From Zygnema cylindricum (Eukaryota > Streptophyta > Zygnematophyceae > Zygnematales > Zygnemataceae): a stretch of 14,086 bases of DNA. The stretch spans positions 7,403 to 21,488 of the forward strand of contig JBBHKE010002719.1 of NCBI GenBank assembly GCA_037447655.1. Reading direction: 5' to 3'. Made by a program: the position numbers and the translations under genes. Each line of letters opens with the position of its first letter. The first letter of the stretch is position 1. Below the pieces are notes generated by a model, which had not been told where the DNA came from, did no database searches, and was given only the letters and a program-made list of their open reading frames with translations. This document shows, piece by piece, positions 7,432-14,086 of this stretch.

Positions 7432-7940
7432 CACCGCCTCCTCTCCCCTCCCCCCCTCTCTCCCCTCCTCCACTTTCTCGTCCTCCAACATCCCCACCTC
7501 CTAGGCCACCCACCTCTCCGTCTCCTCCTCCACCATCCCCACCCCGTCGCCCACCTCCTCCGTCTCCTCCACCACGCCCACCTCCTCGTCCCCCTCCCCC
7601 CTCTCCTCCCTTTGCTCTTCTACCACCCCCACCTCCTCCCCCCCTCCCTCTTTCCTCTCCGTCTCCTCCACGATCCCCACCTCCTCGTTCCCCTCCTCCC
7701 TCCTCCCCATCTCCTCCTCCACCAACCCCACTGGCTCGCCCTCCCCCTCGTCCCTCTCCTCGGCCATCCCCACCTCCTCGTCTTCCTCCTCCCTCTCCCT
7801 TTCCCTCTTCTCCCCCACCCCCACCTCCTATTTCCCCCTCTCCTTCCCCTCCTCCCTCTCCTCCTCCCTCTCCACCTCCATCCCCACCTCCTCCCTCTCG
7901 TCCTCTATCATCCCCAACTCCTCGTCCCCCCCCAGCGTCA
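7432..7940. repeat. ~0.5-kb polypyrimidine (C/T) tract, irregular minisatellite
   Basis: The plus strand is almost pure C and T, with sparse A and G in CCAC, CGTC and CATC words. It is built from variants of CCACCTCCTC, CCTCCTCCCTCTCC and CGTCCCCCTC. Because the tract nearly lacks the bases needed for stop codons, frames stay open on both strands: a Pro/Ser-rich plus frame (7398-7979, 193 codons) and Gly- or Glu-rich minus frames. The Pro frame has no signal peptide, no Tyr and no regular SP4 extensin units, so I treat it as a by-product of composition. Such tracts can form triplex DNA, and (GA/CT)n is bound by plant BPC proteins; both are inferences. It ends about 1.1 kb upstream of the LRR gene start. 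Confidence 0.9.
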
Positions 7941-8056
7941 CCTGGTAATACCCCAAACAAGAAAATGTCAGCAAAATAGATCTTGAAATAAAAAGTTTCC
8001 AACGTTTCCCATTCCATGTATACACACTCCAAAAAAAAAAAAAAAATTGTTGAAAG

Positions 8057-8238
8057 CTTTAACATTAATTCTTGCGAGGACTTAACGGAAAAAAAAAACT
8101 TACTCCTTTGATTATATTTGCTTGATAGGTCACTCGAAAAAAAAAAAAAAAAAAATCTTTAACAGTAATTCTTGCCAGGATTAAAAAAACAAAAAAATAA
8201 AACTTACTCCTTTGATTATATTTGCGTGATAGGTCACT
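8057..8238. repeat. AT-rich direct repeat, two copies ~100 bp apart
   Basis: Copy 1 (8057-8134) and copy 2 (8157-8238) share CTTTAACA, TAATTCTTGC, AGGA, ACTTACTCCTTTGATTATA and TTTGC-TGATAGGTCACT. Spacing is 100 bp at the start and 104 bp at the end, because the internal A-run differs in length. Poly(A) runs precede copy 1 (8030-8046) and separate the copies (8137-8155). Slippage or unequal exchange at the A-runs is a likely origin. The left part of 7950-8840 holds nothing else I recognise. Confidence 0.9.
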
Positions 8239-8844
8239 ATTCGAGAAAAGTAACTAAACATCCTGATGATTCCTAGGAATTGTTCAATTTAAATTCAATT
8301 GAAATAAAATGAATTTACAAACTAAAAGAGGTGTTCCAAAATGAAAACCACTTGCCGAATAGATGTTAAAGGAATCTGAAAATATTTTAAATATCATAAT
8401 TATTAATGAATGAAAAGGGAATTCTACAATGTCACAATTTGAATAATAATCTTATACTTCTGTTTAATCGCTCACACAATGCAATGAAAATCACAAGAAA
8501 AAAGGGAGTATTGTTTGACGCGGCAAATAGAAAGAGAAGTATGGCAGTGTAATGACAGATAAAGCGCATAATTTTTGAGAGGCGATAATATGGGAGCCAA
8601 TACATCAGTCTATCTCACATAGAATTAATTTATAGCATTTTACCACAATCTCAATAGTTTACATTAAATTTGAAACCATCATTCTAGAGATATTCCACGT
8701 GCAAATATAGGTGTCATATTTTTTCGATAACAAAACTTCATTAGTTTAAAGATTGTAACTTTTCCACAATGTTCAATAGCAAGAAAATGGTAAGCATTTT
8801 TTCTCCTTTGTGTAGTTAACTTTCCTTTTTTTTTTAAGAATAGA

Positions 8845-8857
8845 CCAATGTATAAAA
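8845..8857 (+). promoter_or_regulatory. Candidate core promoter of the LRR gene (CCAAT and TATA)
   Basis: CCAAT (8845-8849) is followed directly by TATAAAA (8851-8857), about 210 bp upstream of the ATG at 9066. The TATA position would give a 5' leader of about 180 nt. The CCAAT is much closer to the TATA than usual, and the DNA is AT-rich, so this is only a candidate. Confidence 0.3.
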
Positions 8858-9065
8858 TGTTTTTTGTTGGAAGATTGCCAAACGTCTGATGCACAAATAA
8901 TTTAAATCGGTAAGGAACTCTGCGCGTTTTTTCATTACCAGATCCCAATGACATCTTTCTCTTATCATTTTCTTCCTCAAAGGGCAACTTACGGCTTCCA
9001 CACAAAAAAGAAAATATCTCAAAAATTGTAACAATAGTAGAGTTGTTGGAAAATCGTGGTAGTTG

Positions 9066-9346
9066 ATGGTTAGCAGCTTGATGACCATCATGTCAAGCAT
9101 ATTTGTATTTGCATATCTTGCCAGACCTACAAAAAGCTCCATAAGAGTGCAAGATAAAGAGCTCTCAGTAAAAAGCAGTGGGGTTTATTGTGGATTCTCC
9201 ATGGATGCTATGGGACCAGGAAGCATCTTGTTGGAATTCAAAGCTGGGTTGATCGACCAACCAAACTTACTTTCGTCATGGAAAGACCCTCGCAACCTAT
9301 GCAAGTGGTTTAAAGTGGAGTGTGAGAACAATATTGTAACCAAATT
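9066..9346 (+). CDS. LRR gene exon 1: signal peptide and LRR N-terminal cap
   Basis: The first ATG is at 9066 and opens MVSSLMTIMSSIFVFAYLA, a hydrophobic segment fitting a secretory signal peptide of about 20-26 residues. After a variable stretch comes ILLEFKAGLIDQPNLLSSW, then WKDPRNLCKWFKVEC: the W-x(n)-C-x-W-x-x-V-x-C cap of plant LRR proteins (LRRNT_2). The exon ends ACC AAA TT at 9346 before a GTATGT donor, in phase 2. Splicing to 10571 gives VTKL followed by DLSSNNLSG, a natural start of the first repeat. The unspliced frame stops at 9359, which supports splicing. Later in-frame Met codons at residues 6 and 9 are alternative starts, but either would shorten the signal peptide. Confidence 0.9.
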
Positions 9347-12300
9347 GTATGTCTTTTGACTTTTTTAATGGATATGATATGCATCCTGTACGATGTATAA
9401 CATTGTATAAAACAATGAAGAGAATATCAGTTTTCAGTTCAGAAAACAAAGTTGTCAACTGAAAAATACAGGGCTGAAGCTTTGAAAGCGAAAAGGATAC
9501 AATAACTAATTTGGTAACTATCTGTATGGTGATCTTTTATCAACAGGTTTTACGATTAGCAATGCCTCATTTTCTCTCCAATATAGCTCTTGCCAATCGC
9601 AACAATAAATTCGTCCCACTATCTAACTTAGTCACTCACATTTTTTGTCTTTTCCCCAAGGTGTATCCACAAATTTTACCCAGCATATACATCAGGTTTG
9701 CTATCTTAAATTCTCCCCTAATATCCGGGCAATCTACTAAGACGTCTGCTTAAGCAAGTACTAATGGAGGGAAAGATATTGGCTTTTCTTTCACTGGTTT
9801 GCGAAGATCATAGGAATTAGCAGTCAAGTGAATTTTCTAACCTTTCACACATTTGTTTAAAGCCTATCCTCTTATACAAGCAGCCCCTCCCTTGCAATTA
9901 CCAATACAGAGATGCCCTAAACCCCTCCACGAATCCTAATCCTCTACTGGAAAACTAATCGATTGGAAATGTTACCTTGAGCGGTTTTCCTTAATACCGC
10001 CAATGAAATGCTTCCTTGAGGGGAGTCAAGGTTCACCAGATGAGCCCTACCAGGCTCTAAGCTACCTTCTAGGGAAAAAATACACTATCTGGTCTGTTTT
10101 AAGAGAAAGGAGTGATAGGAAGGCATTTAATCACCGGGTAGCTTTCAAAAAATTATCAATGTTACATGAACACATGTTGGGTTATCCATAATTTTCAAGC
10201 CCGACCCTCATGGTCTTATATGCTTCTCTGATTAGTGGCCCTTGCACTAGTTGCGCAAAGAAGAAAGTGGTCTTAAAGGCTTCCCTTCTGTGATGCAGGA
10301 TACTCCCATCAACCGTCTCCGGAGGAAGCATATCGGAAGTCATAGGCCTCTTGGATACTCTTGTAGAATTGTACGTGGAACAAAGGGGTACTTGTTAAAA
10401 AAATACACGTGTGCTAGAGGCTAGAATTGTTAGCACCATTTCCTTTTCTTGCAATAGCAACTAATGAAGATAAACCATGCATGATGGTTGTAAAGTCCCT
10501 CACGCAAAAAGTAGTTGATTACATGATCGTAACATGATTATCACATATTTCAATGGATGATCTTTCAGGGATTTATCTTCCAATAACTTGAGTGGACCTG
10601 TTCCAACGTCTCTGGGAAATTTACGGAAGCTTAAAATACTGTAAGCTTGACAATTTTTGTTTCCCACACTCCAATTTCTCGGACAAATTAGGCTGGAACC
10701 AATCGTCAGAAATGTTTTTGAAAATATGCATATTTTTTAAGGAAAATGTCAGGGATTTTCAAACTGCGATGAAAGCATAAGTTGAGGCTACCAAAGCTCA
10801 ATAGTTTAGTGCATGTCGTTTAAGACTCTTTTTACTTAACTCTTTTTAATGCCTCTCCCTTTCCTGTCTCAAGAATTCCTTCAATCGGTTTTGCTTGAGT
10901 TTTTTGCTTGACTTTTCTCATTTCATTGTATATCTACAAGTCACAGGGAATATTTATTGCACAAGTTTTTTACATGCGACTTAATGCGCACCTCTAGGGT
11001 TACTCCCATTTACGTATTTTTCCTAGCTGATCGATTTTATGGCCCCCGGGATTGGGGAATGTTTGTGACGGCTGTATTTTTTGAAGTCTTAAGTTTTTAA
11101 TTACCAAAATGACAAAAAGACCTTGCTGGTACAGAACAAAGAACGGATTAAAAAACAGTTGTAGTTCATCAATCCTTTCACACATCCGTCAGCAACACCT
11201 ACTGCGTTTGTCGAGGCGGTACGTGTTGCTCGCGGAAATGTTTGTTTACGCGTCATTTTTTTGAGTTTTGATGTCGTGACCGACATGCACTCGACAGTTT
11301 TTTTTTTACTCGAATAGGATTTCGTTTTAGGCAGTCCCATTCGCTGGCGTGACCCCCAAATCGACGAAACAAAACTTTTTTTTTTATCAATCACAAAAAC
11401 GGACCTAGAACCGTCCAAAAAGATAGAAACAAATGTGATTTTTGTAAAAAAAAAATCTTGTGAAACATAACTTTTTTGAACGGAGATAAACCCATCAGCA
11501 TGACCTCAACTTGGCGAATTTTTAAATCCTAATATTTGTCCAGCTTTGTTACTTTTATTGAGGGCTCAAATTTCGTTCTAATTGGCCGTTTTGTCAGTTT
11601 CAAAATGGATTCTATTATCCCTAGAATTTCAGATGTTTGCATAACAGTCTGAAAGACGCATTTGAATTCTGACGGAAGTAATGTTAACATTGTACTTAGA
11701 TTCATTAAAGAAAATTTTGTTACGTGATTGTTAGCCTGTGGAGGAGTTTGAATAAAATCATTTGGGTTTTTTCCTGCTAGCATTTGACTTCCAATCTGGG
11801 ATCTGATTAATCTGCGATCTGAATTTGCCACATTTTCTGATTATTCATCAATTGGCAATAAACGGTAAAAGTAGGCCCAGCAATTAAACCGTTTGGTAAT
11901 GGAGGAGAGTCGCACTGGGAGGAATGTCACTGCCAGAAAAACAATTAGGCTAAAAATCTTCATAAATCCATAAAAAGGAGCCCGAAATAGTCTACTATGT
12001 CAAATAAAAGGAAATAAATGAAAAACGAAAATCAGAGAACAATTCAACCTCCAAAGTTACATCCAAATTTAAGATTTTTTGGTTTTCCCTTAAATCTACA
12101 GTACATATTCATTTGAGGATCAAATAACAGAAATCCGTACAGAAAAAACCGTTTGAATAAAGGTCAATTTGGTGAGGTACATGGGTTACTGTGTTACGTG
12201 ATTTGAAGCTATGTAATGTTTATTTTTCAAATTTGTTAGGAAATCGTCTAAGGTGGTGAGATTCCAACATCTGTCAAATATTTAAGCCCATTTCAACCAT

Positions 12301-14086
12301 TGTAGAATGTGATTGAACATTTAACAATTACTGTCGCAAAAACTAAGTGCGTGACATATTGGAAGACGCAAATTAGTGCACATGGAATGATGCAGATTCA
12401 AAGAGAATAGAAGAAAAAATTGCAGCAGAAGACATTTTTAAAAACATTACATTTATTGTAAACGTACTTTATGGTTATTGTCTCTTTACAGCAAACCCCA
12501 ATCTAAAAATTTGTGGCCTTTCCATTTCAAAAGCCTATATTTGTTTACTCGTTGGAAGATGAAGTATACAAGGGTCTTTGTCAATAAGTGCAGTTTTTTG
12601 TTTAGTTTAAAACTTAAGAGGAAACTGAAGAGATGCCAAAAAAAATTCAAAAGCTCATTTTACAGGCAAAATTGTGATGCCCCAATTTCCGGCTGAAATT
12701 ATTTATTATACTCTACTCTATCGACGTGATTGTTGTTGTGCAGACGCCTCTCTAAAAACAACCTCATAGGTCCAATTCCTTCCAATCTTATGAATTTGCC
12801 AAGACTTGAACAGTTGTAAGTATTACAAGTACACACACCCTCCACTTTTGCTTAAATCAATGCTATACACGTGTACCCTCTTATGCTTTGCAGAGACGGT
12901 AAAAGTTTGCATGCTCATATGAGGATAAGCAGTGTTAGCTTCTGGCTGAAGGTAGTCTGGGTCAGAGATGTGGGCATTCAATCTTAGAGCTCAGGAAACT
13001 TCTTCAAATGAATGTATCAAGTTTTTGTAATGAATGTTTCAGGTATCTGGATCAGAACAGTTTCAGTGGTCCATTACCTGCAAATATAGGTAGCCTAAGC
13101 AAGTTGCGAAAATTGTAAGTTGATCCACATTCTACCCAATTTTCTCGCTTTTCTACAAAAGTAAGGAGATAGTTAAGCTGTGGATGTTAATTTGTATCCT
13201 AAAAGTACCCAGTTTCGTTTACTTTATCTTTCGTGTAATATCCCAATTTTAATGCAGAGATTTGTCCTTCAACAAGTGGATGGGCACAATGCCTGCAAGT
13301 TTTTCCAGTCTTAAAAAACTTGAAGAATTGTAAGTTACATCTGTTTATTTTGTCATTCTTTGATTTGATTTGTAACATGAATTATAGTGGCATGAAGACG
13401 GTAGTAAGCTAGACATTTGGCTGGCCTTGAATGCTTTAAGATATCAAGCATAAAAGTCATAATGGCTGTCGCTGTCAAAACCTTTAGATGTCTTTGATAC
13501 CTACAACTTGAAAATTTAAAGTCCAAATCATCTTGTTTTTCCCCTTCCGCTACAAATAAAAGAAGAAGCAAAAATCCGGTTATGATAAACCCCCAAGAAA
13601 ATTCTGATATTCTAAAAATCAGCAATTTTGGCAGTTTTCATTATTCATTATCTCAATAATCGAAAAATTGTTATTTCTTATATCTTCATCTAAAACATGA
13701 CTAATGTGGATGGTAATGCAATCTAAAAAATGGTGTGGGAGGTTCCTCATGGGTGACATACCAGCTATCTAGCGTTGAAGTGCGGCAGTTGAGTTTTTGT
13801 GTGTGCATAATTCTGCAGTATAAATTAAATGTGGTAGAAAAAATCTTGTGTGCCAAACATTACAAGCGACGAGACTAATAACGACCCATGCTATACCTAT
13901 TGTGGTGTGGTTATTGCAGGAGTTTGCGAAACAACCTTCTCACTGGCAGCTTGACTCTTGAACTCCAAACTTTGCTAGACGCCAAAGTTGACGTCAGCAA
14001 CAATTTCTTCTCCTCGGCGGGCATCAGTGTGAATAGCAATCCGATTTGTGGCAATGTAGAAAACAATTGTTTTGATGTTGAGAACT
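9066..14086 (+). CDS. LRR extracellular/receptor-like protein gene, six exons, 3' end outside window
   Basis: The spliced model is 9066-9346, 10571-10642, 12744-12815, 13043-13114, 13258-13329 and 13920-14086 (open at the edge). Every intron starts GT and ends AG, with donors GTATGT, GTAAGC or GTAAGT. It encodes a signal peptide, an LRR N-terminal cap, five or more plant-type LRRs (LxLxxNxxxGxxPxx) and a Cys-containing segment. Plant proteins of this build sit at the cell surface or in the apothecium-free apoplastic space and bind ligands or co-receptors; the ligand here is unknown. Each of the five junction codons is Leu in the LRR consensus place. The visible frame has no stop, so the gene looks intact. 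Whether it ends in a kinase (LRR-RLK) or not (LRR-RLP) lies beyond the window. The exon at 4498 is a likely broken tandem paralogue. Confidence 0.88.
9347..10570 (+). other. Intron 1 of the LRR gene
   Basis: Donor GTATGT at 9347 and acceptor GATCTTTCAG ending at 10570 bound 1224 nt. Open frames inside (9511-9753, 10003-10191 plus; 10185-10394 minus) have no recognised product. The minus frame is GC-richer than its surroundings and may be a retroelement fragment. No LRR-coding text is seen inside the intron. Confidence 0.8.
10571..10642 (+). CDS. LRR gene exon 2: first LRR, 72 nt
   Basis: Exactly 72 nt, phase 2 on both sides. It reads DLSSNNLSGPVPTSLGNLRK and then LKIL: one full plant LRR of 24 residues. 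The first base G completes TT|G Leu with exon 1. The GTAAGC donor follows at 10643. Confidence 0.92.
10643..12743 (+). other. Intron 2 of the LRR gene
   Basis: The intron is 2101 nt, from GTAAGC to the acceptor TTGTTGTTGTGCAG. It is AT-rich with short chance frames on both strands (for example 11101-11418 and 11529-11831 minus, 12478-12696 plus). The plus frame at 12478 follows an acceptor-like CTCTTTACAG but has no LRR spacing. Joining exon 2 directly to exon 3 keeps perfect LRR phasing. A complete extra 72-nt repeat exon would also keep the phase, so phasing alone does not exclude one, but I could not find it. Confidence 0.75.
12744..12815 (+). CDS. LRR gene exon 3: second LRR, 72 nt
   Basis: Exactly 72 nt. 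It reads RLSKNNLIGPIPSNLMNLPR then LEQL, with the NNLIGPIP core. The first base A completes CT|A Leu with exon 2. The acceptor is TTGTGCAG and the donor GTAAGT. Confidence 0.92.
13043..13114 (+). CDS. LRR gene exon 4: third LRR, 72 nt
   Basis: Exactly 72 nt. It reads YLDQNSFSGPLPANIGSLSK then LRKL. The first base G completes TT|G Leu. The acceptor is ATGTTTCAG and the donor GTAAGT. Intron 3 (12816-13042, 227 nt) precedes it and intron 4 (13115-13257, 143 nt) follows. Confidence 0.92.
13258..13329 (+). CDS. LRR gene exon 5: fourth LRR, 72 nt
   Basis: Exactly 72 nt. It reads DLSFNKWMGTMPASFSSLKK then LEEL. The first base A completes TT|A Leu. The acceptor is TTAATGCAG and the donor GTAAGT. The repeat departs slightly from consensus (KWMGTMP for NxLxGxIP) but keeps every Leu and Asn anchor. 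Confidence 0.92.
13330..13919 (+). other. Intron 5 of the LRR gene
   Basis: The intron is 590 nt, from GTAAGT to the acceptor GGTTATTGCAG. A minus-strand frame at 13353-13625 has no recognised product and is taken as chance. No further LRR exon is seen inside. Confidence 0.8.
13920..14086 (+). CDS. LRR gene exon 6 (partial): last LRR and start of Cys-rich segment
   Basis: The first base G completes TT|G Leu with exon 5, then the frame reads SLRNNLLTGSLTLELQTLLD, AKVDVSNNFFSSAGI and SVNSNPICGNVENNCF. The final repeat is irregular, as is usual at the end of plant LRR domains, and two Cys appear in a NPIC-x5-NC arrangement. The broken exon at 4498 has SNNYF, then HPNC-x5-NC, with the same Cys spacing, which marks the two as paralogous. 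The frame is open at the window end and has already passed 72 nt, so this is not a simple repeat exon. Confidence 0.85.

Noticed and set aside
7398-7979. Pro/Ser-rich ORF as an extensin or PERK-like protein
   Set aside because: No signal peptide, no Tyr and no regular repeat motif are present. Other frames are open too, as expected for a C/T tract that lacks the bases needed for stop codons.
7328-8065. 245-codon minus-strand Gly-rich ORF
   Set aside because: It is the complement of the same C/T tract, and its Gly/Arg/Glu content follows from base composition.
4811-9000. Kinase domain belonging to the upstream LRR/EGF relic
   Set aside because: I looked for HRD, DFG and glycine-loop motifs on the plus strand and found none.
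8679-9142. Two minus-strand ORFs (8679-9005 and 8834-9142)
   Set aside because: They overlap each other in different frames, have no known motif, and lie opposite the leader and first codons of the LRR gene.
12478-12696. Extra LRR exon after an acceptor-like CTCTTTACAG
   Set aside because: The frame has no LRR spacing. One alternative frame gives NPNLKICG, like the end of LRR domains, but it sits between the first and second repeats and stops soon after, so it is probably chance.

Overview
The window looks like nuclear DNA of a vascular land plant. It holds a decayed Ty1/copia retrotransposon of plant type, a split gene for a plant leucine-rich-repeat (LRR) extracellular protein with plant-type 72-nt phase-2 LRR exons, and AT-rich, poly(A/T)-rich intergenic and intronic DNA. 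I cannot name the species from the sequence. No bacterial-type operons, rRNA, canonical tRNA or CRISPR array are visible.

Layout. Positions ~270-2630 hold a copia relic read on the minus strand: gag (2630 to ~1725), protease (~1523-1296), HHCC zinc finger (~1290-950), integrase core (~926-530) and integrase C-terminal part (~525-270). It carries at least four reading-frame shifts, many stops and lost catalytic residues. The reverse transcriptase would lie beyond the left edge. On the gag side (2741-3258) a ~255-bp unit is duplicated in tandem and carries a minus-strand TATA box, which suggests an LTR/leader promoter region. Positions 3350-3413 hold a G-box, a TGACG pair and a hairpin. Positions 3633-3695 can fold into a compact three-stem structure with a Pol III box-B-like motif and a T-run. 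A perfect 38-bp tandem duplication follows at 3780-3855.

At 4498-4781 there is a previously hidden exon of an LRR/EGF-like protein on the plus strand. It holds the end of an LRR followed by a Cys-rich EGF-like module, and is broken by a UGA at a position where EGF modules have Cys. Positions 4811-7430 are AT-rich with no recognisable gene. Positions ~7432-7940 form a long, strand-asymmetric C/T tract. A ~100-bp AT-rich tandem repeat lies at 8057-8238.

The main gene runs from 9066 on the plus strand past the right edge. Exon 1 (signal peptide and LRR N-terminal cap) is followed by four LRR exons of exactly 72 nt and then a sixth exon that is still open at 14086. All five splice junctions cut a Leu codon after its second base. 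The sixth exon resembles the start of the broken exon at 4498, so the two loci look like tandem paralogues. An EGF-like module should then follow just beyond the window. Whether the protein ends there, or continues into a membrane segment and kinase, cannot be seen.
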